Source: Streptomyces thermovulgaris (GTDB taxonomy: Bacteria; Actinomycetota; Actinomycetes; Streptomycetales; Streptomycetaceae). From it: a stretch of DNA of 43,050 nt. The stretch spans positions 1 to 43,050 of the forward strand of contig NZ_MUME01000016.1 in NCBI RefSeq assembly GCF_002155915.1, in the 5' to 3' direction. This document shows positions 16,184 through 25,274 of the stretch, one piece after another. The notes below the pieces were generated by a model. It was not told the origin of the DNA and did not search any database. It saw only the letters and a list, made by a program, of their open reading frames with translations. Each line of letters begins with the position of its first letter. Positions within the stretch are counted from its first letter, which is position 1. A program made the position numbers and the translations under genes.

Positions 16184-17097
16184 ACCTCCGGGACCGGCTC
16201 ACCGACGGGCTGTACGGCCTGGGCTGGAGCACCGTCAAGAAGCTGCCCGAACCGGTCGCCGTCCAGCTGGGCCGCACCATCGCCGACCTCGCCTTCCGGC
16301 AGGACGGCAGGGGGGTGAGGCAGCTGGCGCGCAACTACGCGCGCGTGGTGCCCGACGCGACCCCCGAGCGCCTGGCCGAGCTCACACGCGCGGGCATGCG
16401 CTCCTACCTGCGCTACTGGATGGAGTCGTTCCGGCTGCCGGCCTGGAGCGCCGAGCGGATCAAGGCCGGTTTCGAGCCCAAGGGCCTGCACCATCTCACC
16501 GACGGCCTCGAGGCCGGCAAGGGCGTCGTCCTCGCCCTGCCCCACCTGGCCAACTGGGACCTGGCCGGCGCCTGGGTCACCACCGCGCTGGGCATTCCGT
16601 TCACGACCGTCGCCGAGCGCCTGAAGCCGGAGACGCTCTACGACCGGTTCGTCGCCTACCGCGAGGGCCTGGGCATGGAGGTCCTGCCGCACAGCGGCGG
16701 CTCCGCGTTCGGCACGCTGGCCCGGCGGCTGCGCGACGGCGGGCTGGTCTGCCTGGTCGCCGACCGCGACCTGTCCGCCTCCGGGCTGGAGGTGGAGTTC
16801 TTCGGCGAGGCGGCCCGGATGCCCGCCGGGCCCGCCCTGCTCGCCCTGCAGACGGGCGCCCGGCTGCTGCCCGCCACGCTCTGGTACGACGACTCGCCCG
16901 TCATGCGGGGCTGCGTCCATCCCCCGATCGAGGTGCCCGCGACAGGTACCCGGGCCGAGAAGGCGTCCGTCATGACACAGGCGCTGGCCGATGCCTTCGC
17001 CACGGGAATCGCCGAGCATCCGGAGGACTGGCACATGCTGCAACGCTTGTGGCTCGCCGACCTGGAACCCGGCCGGAGGGACGGGGAGCGCACGTGA
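16180..17097 (+). CDS. Phosphatidylinositol mannoside acyltransferase (PatA-like)
   Basis: 305 aa, GTG start overlapping the previous stop by 4 bases. It belongs to the lipid A acyltransferase (HtrB/LpxL-like) superfamily: the catalytic H-x4-D is HLANWD (122-127), with preceding GKGVVLALP and later LVADRDLSASGLEVEFFG. In mycobacteria the orthologue PatA acylates the mannose of PIM at the cytoplasmic face of the membrane. The context (PIP synthase upstream, PimA downstream) makes PIM acylation the obvious role; there is no long transmembrane segment. Confidence 0.92.
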   Translation: MNLRDRLTDGLYGLGWSTVKKLPEPVAVQLGRTIADLAFRQDGRGVRQLARNYARVVPDATPERLAELTRAGMRSYLRYWMESFRLPAWSAERIKAGFEPKGLHHLTDGLEAGKGVVLALPHLANWDLAGAWVTTALGIPFTTVAERLKPETLYDRFVAYREGLGMEVLPHSGGSAFGTLARRLRDGGLVCLVADRDLSASGLEVEFFGEAARMPAGPALLALQTGARLLPATLWYDDSPVMRGCVHPPIEVPATGTRAEKASVMTQALADAFATGIAEHPEDWHMLQRLWLADLEPGRRDGERT

Positions 17098-18257
17098 GAA
17101 TCGGCCTCGTCTGCCCCTACTCCTGGGACGTGCCGGGCGGCGTCCAGTTCCACATCCGCGACCTGGCCGAGTACTTCATCGGCCTGGGCCACGAGGTGTC
17201 CGTGCTCGCCCCCGCCGACGACGACACCCCGCTGCCGCCCTACGTCGTCTCGGCCGGCCGCGCGGTCCCGGTGCCGTACAACGGTTCGGTGGCCCGGCTC
17301 AACTTCGGCTTCCTGTCGGCGGCCCGGGTGCGGCGCTGGCTCCACGAGGGCCGCTTCGACGTGATCCACATCCATGAGCCGACCTCGCCGTCCCTGGGGC
17401 TGCTGGCCTGCTGGGCGGCCCAGGGCCCGATCGTCGCCACCTTCCACACCTCGAACCCCCGGTCGAGGGCGATGATCGCCGCGTACTCGATCCTCCAGGC
17501 CGCCCTGGAGAAGATCAGCGCCCGGATCGCGGTCAGCGAGTACGCCCGGCGCACCCTCGTCGAACACCTCGGCGGGGACGCGGTGGTCATCCCCAACGGC
17601 GTCGACGTCGACTTCTTCGCCCGGGCCGAGCCCCGGCCCGAGTGGCAGGGGAACACGATCGGCTTCATCGGCCGCATCGACGAGCCCCGCAAGGGCCTGC
17701 CCGTGCTGATGAAGGCCCTGCCGGCGATCCTCGCCGCCCGCCCGGACACCCGGCTGCTGGTCGCCGGCCGCGGCGACGAGAAGGAGGCGGTGGAGGGCCT
17801 GCCCGGGGAACTGCGCTCGCGCGTCGAGTTCCTGGGCATGATCAGCGACGAGGACAAGGCCCGCTTCCTGCGCAGCATCGACCTGTACATCGCCCCCAAC
17901 ACCGGCGGCGAGTCCTTCGGCATCATCCTGGTCGAGGCCATGTCCGCCGGCGCCCCGGTCCTCGCCTCCGACCTCGACGCCTTCGCCCAGGTCCTCGACC
18001 AGGGAAAGGCCGGCGAGCTCTTCGCCAACGAGGACGCGGACGCCCTGGCGGAGGCGGCCGTACGCCTGCTGTCCGACCCCGCCCGCCGCGCCGAGCTGAG
18101 GGAACGCGGCAGCTCCCACGTCCGCCGCTACGACTGGTCGACGGTCGGCGCCGACATCCTGTCCGTGTACGAGACGGTGACGGCGGGCGCGGCGGCGGTG
18201 GCGGCCGACGAGCGGACGACGGGGCTGCGGGCACGGCTGGGACTGGCACGGGACTGA
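17094..18257 (+). CDS. pimA: GDP-mannose-dependent phosphatidylinositol mannosyltransferase (PimA-like, GT4)
   Basis: 387 aa from GTG at 17094, overlapping the acyltransferase stop by 4 bases. It is a GT-B-fold family 4 glycosyltransferase: the N-terminal VCPYSWDVPGGVQFHIRDLA holds the Gly-rich acceptor/donor loop. HIHEPTSPSLGLLA, IGFIGRIDEPRKGLPVLMKA and the EX7E region GESFGIILVEAMSAG (about 279-293) match PimA. PimA adds the first mannose to phosphatidylinositol at the inner face of the plasma membrane. The C-terminal 20 residues are an unconserved Ala/Arg tail. Confidence 0.93.
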   Translation: MRIGLVCPYSWDVPGGVQFHIRDLAEYFIGLGHEVSVLAPADDDTPLPPYVVSAGRAVPVPYNGSVARLNFGFLSAARVRRWLHEGRFDVIHIHEPTSPSLGLLACWAAQGPIVATFHTSNPRSRAMIAAYSILQAALEKISARIAVSEYARRTLVEHLGGDAVVIPNGVDVDFFARAEPRPEWQGNTIGFIGRIDEPRKGLPVLMKALPAILAARPDTRLLVAGRGDEKEAVEGLPGELRSRVEFLGMISDEDKARFLRSIDLYIAPNTGGESFGIILVEAMSAGAPVLASDLDAFAQVLDQGKAGELFANEDADALAEAAVRLLSDPARRAELRERGSSHVRRYDWSTVGADILSVYETVTAGAAAVAADERTTGLRARLGLARD

Positions 18258-18288
18258 CGCCCGGGGCATACGAGGCCGCCCGGGCCGA

Positions 18289-18294
18289 TAGCCT
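18289..18294 (+). promoter_or_regulatory. -10 (TAGCCT) of a leaderless gene
   Basis: TAGCCT ends 8 bases before the GTG at 18303; no Shine-Dalgarno is present between. Confidence 0.5.
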
Positions 18295-18302
18295 TGCCGC
18301 CT

Positions 18303-18845
18303 GTGACCGAAACCCTCGTCTGGATCCTTGTCGCACTGATCGCCGTCGGCCTGTACCTGAGCTGGACGGCGGGGCGGCTGGACCGGCTGCACGCCCGTAT
18401 CGACGCCGCCCGTGCCGCACTCGACGCCCAGCTGCTGCGCCGTGCCTCCGTGGCCCAGGAGCTGGCCACCTCCGGGGTGCTCGACCCGGCCGCCTCGATC
18501 GTGCTCTACGAGGCCGCACACGCCGCCCGGCAGGCCGAGGAGGACCAGCGGGAGGTCGCCGAGAGCGAGCTGAGCCAGGCCCTGCGGGCCGTGTTCGCCG
18601 ACGTGCAGCAGCTGGAGGCGGTCCGCGAGGCCCCCGGAGGGGAGGAGGCGGTCCGCGAGCTGGCCGAGGCCGTGCGCAGGGTGCCGATGGCCCGCCGGTT
18701 CCACAACGACGCCGTCGGCGCCGCCCGCAGACTCCGCGAGCACCGCAAGGTCCGCTGGTTCCGCCTGGCCGGCCACGCCCCCTTCCCCATGGCCTTCGAA
18801 ATGGACGACGAACCCCCGGCGGTGCTGCTGGACCGGCCGGCCTAG
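18303..18845 (+). CDS. LemA-like membrane-anchored protein, unknown function
   Basis: 180 aa from GTG at 18303 (TETLVWILVALIAVGLYLSW). A TTG at 18294 overlaps the -10 and is less likely. One N-terminal helix (about 4-22) is followed by long amphipathic helices. RLDRLHARIDAARAALDAQL and MARRFHNDAVGAARRLR resemble the first helix (RV-EAW-DIDVQL) and the ARxFYNDAV motif of LemA proteins, so this is probably a divergent LemA fold facing the cell exterior or cytoplasm. It follows the PIM operon but has its own promoter. Confidence 0.7.
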   Translation: MTETLVWILVALIAVGLYLSWTAGRLDRLHARIDAARAALDAQLLRRASVAQELATSGVLDPAASIVLYEAAHAARQAEEDQREVAESELSQALRAVFADVQQLEAVREAPGGEEAVRELAEAVRRVPMARRFHNDAVGAARRLREHRKVRWFRLAGHAPFPMAFEMDDEPPAVLLDRPA

Positions 18846-19202
18846 GAGATCCCGCGCCCGCGCTTCCGCAGGGCTGCGCTCCCGCGCTCCCGCGGCCGCC
18901 GCCCGCGGCACGGCACACCGGGGGAGCGGCGGCCCCCGGAAGGGCCCCGGGCCCGGAAGGTTCCGGGAGCCCAAGGGGGCTCGGCGGAGAGCCGGAGAGG
19001 CCGAAGAGGACCGGGGAGGAACCACGGGGACCAGGCCGAACCGCCCGGGGGACCGAGGGATCGGAGGGGGAATCCGGGAAACGGCGGCGGAACGGAAGGA
19101 AAAAGGATCCACCGGGTTTCCATTGGCCCTTGTCGTGGACTGCTTCGCTCACGTTTCCTCTGCGGTGCACCAGATCCTCTTTTCCCCAGAGTGAGGTCAC
19201 CC
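18846..19202. other. 357-base purine-rich intergenic region upstream of pdxS
   Basis: Rich in GGGGG/CCGGAA/GAGGCC repeats that can form several GC hairpins (around 18914-18980), then 19060-19110 purine-rich. I see no gene. The last about 90 bases before pdxS are more T-rich and probably hold its promoter and leader, but no single hexamer pair is convincing. Confidence 0.5.
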
Positions 19203-20117
19203 GTGTCCACCACGATTTCCGACTCCGCCCAGACCCCTGAGACCGGCACCGCGCGGGTGAAGCGCGGCATGGCCGAGCAGCTCAAGGGCGGCGTGATCAT
19301 GGATGTCGTCACACCGGAGCAGGCGAAGATCGCCGAGGACGCGGGCGCCGTCGCCGTCATGGCCCTGGAGCGGGTCCCGGCCGACATCCGCAAGGACGGC
19401 GGAGTGGCCCGCATGTCCGACCCGGACATGATCGAGAGCATCATGGACGCCGTCTCCATCCCGGTCATGGCCAAGGCCCGCATCGGTCACTTCGTCGAGG
19501 CCCAGGTCCTGCAGGCCATCGGCGTCGACTACATCGACGAGTCCGAGGTCCTCACCCCGGCCGACGAGGTCAACCACTGCGACAAGTGGGCCTTCACCAC
19601 GCCCTTCGTCTGCGGCGCCACCAACCTGGGCGAGGCCCTGCGCCGCATCGCCGAGGGCGCGGCCATGATCCGCTCCAAGGGCGAGGCCGGCACCGGCAAC
19701 GTCGTCGAGGCCGTCCGCCACCTGCGCCAGATCAAGAACGACATCGCCCGTCTGCGCGGTCTGGACCACCACGAGCTGTACGCCGCCGCCAAGGAGCTGC
19801 GCGCCCCCTACGAGCTGGTCAAGGAGGTCGCCGAGCTGGGCAGGCTGCCGGTGGTGCTGTTCTCCGCCGGCGGTGTGGCCACCCCGGCCGACGCCGCGCT
19901 GATGCGTCAGCTCGGCGCCGAGGGCGTCTTCGTCGGCTCCGGCATCTTCAAGTCCGGCGACCCGGCCAAGCGAGCCGCCGCCATCGTGAAGGCCACCACC
20001 TTCTACGACGACCCGAAGGTCGTCGCGGAGGTCTCCCGCAACCTCGGCGAGGCCATGGTCGGCATCAACTGCGACACCCTCCCCGAGACCGAGCGCTACG
20101 CCAACCGCGGCTGGTAG
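19203..20117 (+). CDS. pdxS: Pyridoxal 5'-phosphate synthase subunit PdxS
   Basis: 304 aa from GTG at 19203 with GAGG upstream. It is a near-invariant (beta/alpha)8 enzyme: [53 protein letters not shown] (substrate-binding Lys), [14 protein letters not shown]. It makes PLP from ribose 5-phosphate, glyceraldehyde 3-phosphate and ammonia supplied by PdxT, in a 12+12 cytoplasmic complex. Transcribed with pdxT, 6 bases downstream. Confidence 0.98.
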   Translation: MSTTISDSAQTPETGTARVKRGMAEQLKGGVIMDVVTPEQAKIAEDAGAVAVMALERVPADIRKDGGVARMSDPDMIESIMDAVSIPVMAKARIGHFVEAQVLQAIGVDYIDESEVLTPADEVNHCDKWAFTTPFVCGATNLGEALRRIAEGAAMIRSKGEAGTGNVVEAVRHLRQIKNDIARLRGLDHHELYAAAKELRAPYELVKEVAELGRLPVVLFSAGGVATPADAALMRQLGAEGVFVGSGIFKSGDPAKRAAAIVKATTFYDDPKVVAEVSRNLGEAMVGINCDTLPETERYANRGW

Positions 20118-20123
20118 GAGTCC

Positions 20124-20735
20124 ATGACCGACGAAGCCCCTGTCATCGGTGTCCTGGCCCTCCAGGGCGACGTACGGGAGCACCTCACCGCCCTGGCCGC
20201 GGCCGGCGCCGCGGCCAGGCCGGTGCGGCGTCCCGAGGAACTCGCCGCGGTCGACGGCCTGGTCCTTCCCGGCGGAGAGTCCACCACCATCTCCAAGCTG
20301 GCCGTTCTCTTCGGCGTGATGGAGCCGCTCCGCGCCCGGGTGCGCGCCGGCATGCCCGTCTACGGCACCTGCGCCGGCCTGATCATGCTCGCCGAGAAGA
20401 TCCTCGACCCGCGCGCGGGCCAGGAGACCGTCGGCGGCATCGACATGATCGTGCGCCGCAACGCCTTCGGACGGCAGAACGAGTCCTTCGAGGCGGCCGT
20501 CGAGGTCAAGGGCCTCGACGGCGGCCCGGTGGAGGGCGTCTTCATCCGCGCCCCCTGGGTCGAGTCCGTCGGCGCGGGAGTCGAGGTGCTCGCCGAGTAC
20601 GACGGCCACGTCGTCGCGGTCCGTCAGGGCAATGCGCTGGCCACGTCGTTCCACCCGGAACTGACCGGCGACCACCGGGTGCACGCCCTGTTCGCCGACA
20701 TGGTGCGCACAAGCCGGGCACCGGAGTCCTTGTAG
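20124..20735 (+). CDS. pdxT: Pyridoxal 5'-phosphate synthase glutaminase subunit PdxT
   Basis: 203 aa, ATG 6 bases after pdxS with GGTAGGAG overlapping the pdxS stop. It is a class I-type glutamine amidotransferase: nucleophile C83 in [10 protein letters not shown], oxyanion loop GGEST (about 52), and the His/Glu pair in SFHPELTGD near the end. It hydrolyses glutamine and channels ammonia to PdxS. Complete and of normal length. Confidence 0.97.
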   Translation: MTDEAPVIGVLALQGDVREHLTALAAAGAAARPVRRPEELAAVDGLVLPGGESTTISKLAVLFGVMEPLRARVRAGMPVYGTCAGLIMLAEKILDPRAGQETVGGIDMIVRRNAFGRQNESFEAAVEVKGLDGGPVEGVFIRAPWVESVGAGVEVLAEYDGHVVAVRQGNALATSFHPELTGDHRVHALFADMVRTSRAPESL

Positions 20736-20755
20736 GATTCCTGCGTTCGTACGAA
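20733..20755 (+). promoter_or_regulatory. Possible yebC promoter with palindrome
   Basis: TAGGAT (20733-20738) overlaps the pdxT stop. It is followed by the perfect 10-base palindrome TTCGTACGAA (20746-20755) at about the expected transcription start. yebC begins at 20783. Promoter strength and function of the palindrome are guesses. Confidence 0.3.
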
Positions 20756-20782
20756 GACGGGTTACGCGAAGGAGACAGGCAG

Positions 20783-21535
20783 ATGGCCGGCCACTCCAAA
20801 TGGGCCACGACGAAGCACAAGAAGGCCGTCCTCGATGCCAAGCGCGGCAAACTCTTCGCGAAGCTGATCAAGAACATTGAAGTCGCGGCCAGGCTGGGCG
20901 GTGCCGATCCTGACGGCAATCCGACGCTGTACGACGCCATTCAGAAGGCCAGGAAACAGTCGGTCCCGAACAAGAACATCGAATCCGCGGTCAAGCGCGG
21001 CGCGGGCCTGGAGGCCGGCGGTGCCGACTACGAGACGATCATGTACGAGGGCTACGGCCCGAACGGCGTCGCGATGCTCATCGAGTGCCTCACCGACAAC
21101 CGCAACCGCGCCGCCTCCGACGTGCGTGTCGCCATGACCCGCAACGGGGGCTCCATGGCCGACCCGGGCTCGGTGTCGTACCTGTTCAACCGCAAGGGCG
21201 TCGTGATCGTCCCCAAGAACGGGCTGACCGAGGACGACATCCTGGCCGCCGTCCTGGACGCGGGCGCCGAGGAGGTCAACGACCTCGGTGAGAGCTTCGA
21301 GGTGATCAGCGAGGCCGGCGACCTGGTCGCGGTCCGCACCGCCCTGCAGGACGCCGGCATCGACTACGACTCCGCCGAGGCCAACTTCGTCCCGACCATG
21401 CAGGTCCAGCTGGACGAGGAGGGCGCCAGGAAGATCTTCAAGCTGATCGACGCGCTCGAGGACAGCGACGACGTGCAGAACGTCTTCGCCAACTTCGACG
21501 TCAGCGACGAGATCATGGAGAAGGTCAGCGCGTGA
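20783..21535 (+). CDS. yebC: YebC/PmpR family protein (putative transcription or translation regulator)
   Basis: 250 aa, ATG with AAGGAG. The family start [20 protein letters not shown] and the [17 protein letters not shown] and [15 protein letters not shown] motifs are diagnostic. YebC proteins form a three-domain cytoplasmic fold. They have been described as DNA-binding regulators near ruv genes and, more recently, as factors easing ribosome stalling at proline stretches. It lies between pdxT and ruvC, separated from ruvC by a strong terminator. Confidence 0.97.
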   Translation: MAGHSKWATTKHKKAVLDAKRGKLFAKLIKNIEVAARLGGADPDGNPTLYDAIQKARKQSVPNKNIESAVKRGAGLEAGGADYETIMYEGYGPNGVAMLIECLTDNRNRAASDVRVAMTRNGGSMADPGSVSYLFNRKGVVIVPKNGLTEDDILAAVLDAGAEEVNDLGESFEVISEAGDLVAVRTALQDAGIDYDSAEANFVPTMQVQLDEEGARKIFKLIDALEDSDDVQNVFANFDVSDEIMEKVSA

Positions 21536-21563
21536 CGCCATCGCGGGCGTCGCGGGACCTCGA

Positions 21564-21592
21564 CGGGCCGGCGGGACACTCCCGCCGGCCCG
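21564..21592 (+). terminator. Terminator between yebC and ruvC
   Basis: A perfect 13-bp stem (21564-21576 with 21580-21592), loop CAC, then TCCCTTTG. Confidence 0.85.
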
Positions 21593-21623
21593 TCCCTTTG
21601 CGGCCGTTGTCGGCGGCACCCGA

Positions 21624-21629
21624 TAGCCT
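21624..21629 (+). promoter_or_regulatory. -10 (TAGCCT) of the ruvCAB operon
   Basis: TAGCCT lies after the yebC terminator and about 34-39 bases before the ruvC start, leaving room for a leader with a GGGAGGGG Shine-Dalgarno. No clear -35. Confidence 0.4.
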
Positions 21630-21662
21630 GCACGAACAGGCGATCGTCGGGAGGGGATGCGC

Positions 21663-22211
21663 GTGCGCGTACTGGGGGTGGACCCCGGGCTGACCCGTTG
21701 CGGTGTGGGCGTCGTCGAGGGCACCGCGGGCCGGCCGCTGACCATGCTCGGCGTCGGCGTCGTCCGCACCCCCGTGGACGCCGACCTGAGCCACCGCCTC
21801 CTCGCCGTCGAGCAGGGCATCGAACGGTGGCTGGACGAGCACCGACCCGACTGCGTCGCCGTGGAACGCGTCTTCAGCCAGCACAATGTGCGCACCGTCA
21901 TGGGCACCGCCCAGGCCAGTGCCGTGGCCATGCTCTGCGCGGCCCGCCGCGGCATCCCCGTGGCCCTGCACACCCCCAGCGAGGTCAAGGCCGCCGTCAC
22001 CGGCAGCGGCAGCGCCGGCAAGGCGCAGGTCGGCGCCATGGTCACCCGGCTGCTGCGGCTCGAGGCACCGCCGAAGCCGGCCGACGCCGCCGACGCCCTC
22101 GCCCTCGCCATCTGCCACATCTGGCGCGCCCCCGCGCAGAACCGGCTCCAGCAGGCCGTCGCCCTGCACATGGCCGCAGCACCGACGATCACGAAAGGCC
22201 GTACGTCATGA
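21663..22211 (+). CDS. ruvC: Holliday junction resolvase RuvC
   Basis: 182 aa. I place the start at GTG 21663 because GGGAGGGG (21649-21656) directly abuts an in-frame ATG at 21657 but is correctly spaced for the GTG. The RNase H-like fold has its acidic catalytic residues in [12 protein letters not shown] (D7), the CVAVERVF glutamate, and [15 protein letters not shown] near the end. RuvC cuts Holliday junctions brought by RuvAB. Its stop overlaps the ruvA ATG (ATGA). Confidence 0.96.
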   Translation: MRVLGVDPGLTRCGVGVVEGTAGRPLTMLGVGVVRTPVDADLSHRLLAVEQGIERWLDEHRPDCVAVERVFSQHNVRTVMGTAQASAVAMLCAARRGIPVALHTPSEVKAAVTGSGSAGKAQVGAMVTRLLRLEAPPKPADAADALALAICHIWRAPAQNRLQQAVALHMAAAPTITKGRTS

Positions 22212-22816
22212 TCGCCTTCGTCAGCGGCACCGTCGCCGCACTCGCCCCCGACGCCGCGGTGGTCGAGGTCGGCGGCGTCGGCATGGCCGTGCAGTGCACC
22301 CCGAACACGCTGTCCACGCTCCGCGTCGGCCAGCCGGTCAGACTCGCCACCTCCCTCGTCGTGCGGGAGGACTCGCTGACCCTGTACGGCTTCGCGGACG
22401 ACGACGAGCGCCAGGTCTTCGAGCTGCTGCAGACCGCCAGCGGGGTCGGACCGCGCCTCGCCCAGGCGATGCTGGCCGTGCACACCCCCGACGCCCTGCG
22501 CCGGGCCATCGCGGGCGGCGACGAGAAGGCCCTCACCGCCGTCCCCGGCATCGGCAAGAAGGGCGCCCAGAAGCTCCTGCTGGAACTCAAGGACCGGCTC
22601 GGCGAACCGGTCGGCGCCCCCGCGGCCGGCGCCTCCCCGGCCGCCCAGGGCTGGCGCGACCAGCTGCACGCCGCCCTGGTCGGTCTCGGATACACCGCCC
22701 GGGAGGCCGACGAGGCGGTCGCCGCCGTGGCACCGCAGGCCGAGGCCGCCGGGGGCACCCCCCAGGTGGGCCGGCTGCTGAAGGCGGCCCTGCAGACCCT
22801 GAACCGAGCCCGCTGA
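22208..22816 (+). CDS. ruvA: Holliday junction branch migration protein RuvA
   Basis: 202 aa, ATG overlapping ruvC. N-terminal OB fold ([14 protein letters not shown]), two helix-hairpin-helix motifs ([17 protein letters not shown] and [19 protein letters not shown]), an Ala/Pro linker (about 140-150) and the C-terminal RuvB-binding domain ([15 protein letters not shown]). It binds four-way junctions as a tetramer and loads RuvB. Confidence 0.97.
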   Translation: MIAFVSGTVAALAPDAAVVEVGGVGMAVQCTPNTLSTLRVGQPVRLATSLVVREDSLTLYGFADDDERQVFELLQTASGVGPRLAQAMLAVHTPDALRRAIAGGDEKALTAVPGIGKKGAQKLLLELKDRLGEPVGAPAAGASPAAQGWRDQLHAALVGLGYTAREADEAVAAVAPQAEAAGGTPQVGRLLKAALQTLNRAR

Positions 22817-22841
22817 CCCACCACTTCCCGAGGCACATCAC

Positions 22842-23912
22842 ATGAACTGGGACGACACGACCGGCACCCCCGCCGCCGAGCGGATCGTCGGCGCGTCCGC
22901 CGACCGCGAGGACCAGGCCGTCGAGGCCGCCCTGCGCCCCAAGAACCTGAGCGAGTTCATCGGCCAGGAAAGGGTCCGCGAACAGCTCGACCTCGTCCTG
23001 CGCGCCGCACGCGCACGCGGGGCCACCGCCGACCACGTCCTGCTCTCCGGAGCCCCCGGCCTCGGCAAGACCACCCTGTCCATGATCATCGCGGCCGAGA
23101 TGGGCGCCCCCATCCGCATCACCTCCGGCCCCGCCATCCAGCACGCCGGCGACCTCGCGGCGATCCTCTCCTCCCTCCAGGAGGGAGAGGTCCTCTTCCT
23201 CGACGAGATCCACCGCATGTCGCGGCCCGCCGAGGAGATGCTCTACATGGCCATGGAGGACTTCCGCGTCGACGTCGTCGTCGGCAAGGGCCCGGGCGCC
23301 ACCGCCATCCCGCTCGAGCTGCCCCCGTTCACCCTGGTCGGCGCCACCACCCGCGCGGGCCTGCTGCCGCCCCCGCTGCGCGACCGCTTCGGCTTCACCG
23401 CGCACATGGAGTTCTACGAGCCCGCCGAGCTGGAGCGCGTCGTGCACCGCTCGGCACGTCTGCTCGACGTCGAGATCGACGCCGAGGGCGCCGCCGAGAT
23501 CGCCGGCCGCTCCCGGGGCACTCCGCGCATCGCCAACCGCCTGCTGCGCCGCGTCCGGGACTATGCGCAGGTCAAGGCGGACGGGGTCATCACACGGGAG
23601 ATCGCCGCGGCGGCCCTCGCCGTCTACGAGGTCGACGCCCGCGGCCTGGACCGGCTCGACCGGGCCGTTCTCGAGGCCCTGCTGAAGCTGTTCGGCGGCG
23701 GCCCCGTGGGTCTGTCGACGCTCGCGGTCGCCGTGGGGGAGGAGCGCGAGACCGTGGAGGAGGTCGCCGAGCCCTTCCTCGTCCGTGAGGGCCTGCTCGC
23801 CCGCACCCCGCGCGGCCGGGTCGCCACTCCCGCGGCCTGGGCCCATCTCGGCCTGACCCCGCCCGGCTCGCCGGCCGCGGGAGCCGGGCAGCAGGGCCTG
23901 TTCGGGACGTGA
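22842..23912 (+). CDS. ruvB: Holliday junction helicase motor RuvB
   Basis: 356 aa, ATG 25 bases after ruvA. AAA+ ATPase: Walker [10 protein letters not shown], Walker [11 protein letters not shown], sensor 1 VGATTRAG, arginine finger region PPPLRDRFG, and the C-terminal winged helix ([20 protein letters not shown], then [13 protein letters not shown]). It pumps DNA through the RuvA-bound junction. The C-terminal Ala/Gly/Gln tail is species-specific. Confidence 0.98.
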   Translation: MNWDDTTGTPAAERIVGASADREDQAVEAALRPKNLSEFIGQERVREQLDLVLRAARARGATADHVLLSGAPGLGKTTLSMIIAAEMGAPIRITSGPAIQHAGDLAAILSSLQEGEVLFLDEIHRMSRPAEEMLYMAMEDFRVDVVVGKGPGATAIPLELPPFTLVGATTRAGLLPPPLRDRFGFTAHMEFYEPAELERVVHRSARLLDVEIDAEGAAEIAGRSRGTPRIANRLLRRVRDYAQVKADGVITREIAAAALAVYEVDARGLDRLDRAVLEALLKLFGGGPVGLSTLAVAVGEERETVEEVAEPFLVREGLLARTPRGRVATPAAWAHLGLTPPGSPAAGAGQQGLFGT

Positions 23913-23959
23913 GAGCGACGGCATTGGCCCCAGGAGGAACCCAGGTGTCATGCTGAGCG

Positions 23960-23989
23960 TTGTTCCTTGCGTGCGGACTCGCCTAGACT
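23960..23989 (+). promoter_or_regulatory. Promoter of yajC
   Basis: TTGTTC (23960-23965), 18-base spacer, TAGACT (23984-23989), giving a leader of about 80 bases before the GTG at 24075. yajC is therefore probably not dependent on the ruv promoter. Confidence 0.6.
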
Positions 23990-24074
23990 CCGCCGGTGCC
24001 GCCTTGTCGGCAGTCCAGATCCCCCCATCCATCAGGCCGCTCTCCACGCGGTCGTGCGAAGGAAGTTCCGACCC

Positions 24075-24554
24075 GTGAGTCTCGTGACCCTCTTCCCGTT
24101 CATCGTGCTCATTGGGGCCATGTTCCTGATGACCCGGTCGGCCAAGAAGAAGCAGCAGCAGGCCGAGGAAATGCGGAACCGGATGCAGCCCGGCAATGGT
24201 GTCCGCACCATCGGGGGCATGTACGCGACGGTCAAGGAGGTCAACGAAGACACGGTCCTCCTTGACGCCGGCCCCGGTGTGGAGCTGCTCTTCGCCAAGA
24301 ACGCGATCGGTGCCGTCCTCTCCGACGACGAGTACAACCGCATCGTCCACGGCATCGAGCACGACCTGCAGTCCGAGGTCGACGTCGTCCCCGACGACGC
24401 CTCCTCCCTCACCGGGGGCGAGGAGCCCGCCGGTGCCTCCGAGGACAAGCCCGTCGACCTCGGCAAGAAGGACGCGGACGGCGAGCCGGCCGACGGCGCC
24501 GCCGAGAAGAAGGCCGAGGAAGCGCCGAGGAAGACCGACGGCGACGCGAAGTAG
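24075..24554 (+). CDS. yajC: Preprotein translocase accessory protein YajC
   Basis: 159 aa from GTG at 24075 with GAAGGAAG upstream; the open frame to 23967 crosses the promoter. One N-terminal helix (LVTLFPFIVLIGAMFLMT) is followed by RSAKKKQQQAEEMRNRMQPG and the small domain GVRTIGGMYATVKEV, then an acidic Glu/Lys/Ala tail (last about 50 residues). YajC normally partners SecD and SecF in the heterotrimeric accessory complex of SecYEG. Here its usual downstream partners are missing and a strong hairpin directly follows. Confidence 0.95.
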   Translation: MSLVTLFPFIVLIGAMFLMTRSAKKKQQQAEEMRNRMQPGNGVRTIGGMYATVKEVNEDTVLLDAGPGVELLFAKNAIGAVLSDDEYNRIVHGIEHDLQSEVDVVPDDASSLTGGEEPAGASEDKPVDLGKKDADGEPADGAAEKKAEEAPRKTDGDAK

Positions 24555-24560
24555 TCACCA

Positions 24561-24594
24561 CCCGGGGCGTGCGGTCATGTCCGTGCGCCCCGGG
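24561..24594 (+). terminator. Strong hairpin after yajC
   Basis: A 14-bp stem with two G-T pairs (24561-24574 with 24581-24594), loop TCATGT, 6 bases past the yajC stop. It would separate yajC from anything downstream. Confidence 0.65.
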
Positions 24595-25061
24595 ACGTGT
24601 CCGCTTCGCGAGAGGACCCGGTCCCGCGCACGGCCGCCGTGCCCCGCCCGGCGCGGGACAGCCCGGAAGAAAGCGGCGGGAGGACGGCGGGAAAGCGGCG
24701 GAAAGCGGCGGGAAGAACGAGAAGAAGGACGAGAAAAGGCGGGAAGAAGAGGGGCAGCGGCCCCGAACGGACGCCCGTCGGGCGTCCGCGGCGGGCCCCG
24801 GTGCTCCCCGGCTCTCGTTCCGACTGCCCCGCGATGCTCACCGAGGACGTGTCCGCGATGTCCCCCAGGGGGCGTGTCCGCCACCGGGTGCATGTCTTCA
24901 TGCCCGGTCCTCGCCGTGGACGCCACCGGCGCCGCCGCTTCCCCCGCTCCCCGGCCTCCCCGGCTGCCGGGGGCCGGCGGGGCCGGGCGGTCACCGGCGT
25001 CCCGGTCACGGACGCCGTCCCGGCTCCCTCCCCGGGCGGCGGCACCGGCAGCGGGCCCGGG
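24595..25061 (+). other. Degenerate region between yajC and the secDF relic
   Basis: No supported gene. 24660-24760 is a purine-rich stretch built of AAAGCGGCGG-like near-repeats. At 24903-24915 the plus strand encodes PVLA, which could be a trace of the SecD KLYFRPVLA region in a shifted frame, but four residues are weak evidence. 24985-25061 translates as a Pro/Ser/Gly linker, comparable to the low-complexity insert of Streptomyces SecD. I interpret the region as decayed secD with rearranged or expanded sequence. Confidence 0.45.
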
Positions 25062-25274
25062 AAGCGGTACGCCGTGCCGGACCGCGGCAAGCGGGCCGTG
25101 CGCGTCATCGCCGGCAGGAAGCGCGTGCCGCCCGCCGGGGCGGCCGTCGCCTGCGGCCGGAACGCGCGGGGCCCCTGGCAGAAACACCTGCCCGGACCCG
25201 CCGCGGCGGATCCGGGCCACCAGCCCGTCTCCCGCGGCCGGGGCCGCGGCCGACTCTCAGGAAGACGTCGATGA
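25062..25274 (+). pseudogene. Relic of secD fused to the 3' end of secF
   Basis: One frame ending at TGA 25272-25274 reads KRYAVPD, then VACGRNARGPWQKHLPGP, then HQPVSRGRGRGRLSGRRR. The middle piece resembles the stretch of the Streptomyces SecD extracytoplasmic domain that, from memory, reads about ACGQN-x3-WQKYLLGPAAVDG. The last piece resembles the SecF C-terminus, about NQPASRGRGRGRPSGKRR. Everything between (all SecD and SecF membrane helices) is missing, and no valid start or N-terminus exists. The stop overlaps the apt ATG (ATGA), as expected of a former secF-apt junction. The comparison is from recall, not alignment. Confidence 0.6.

Noticed and set aside
24597..25274. A genuine 225-residue gene in the frame ending at the apt start
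   Set aside because: Its N-terminal two thirds are Arg/Gly/Lys low complexity with no plausible start context; only the last about 70 codons show similarity, as a relic.
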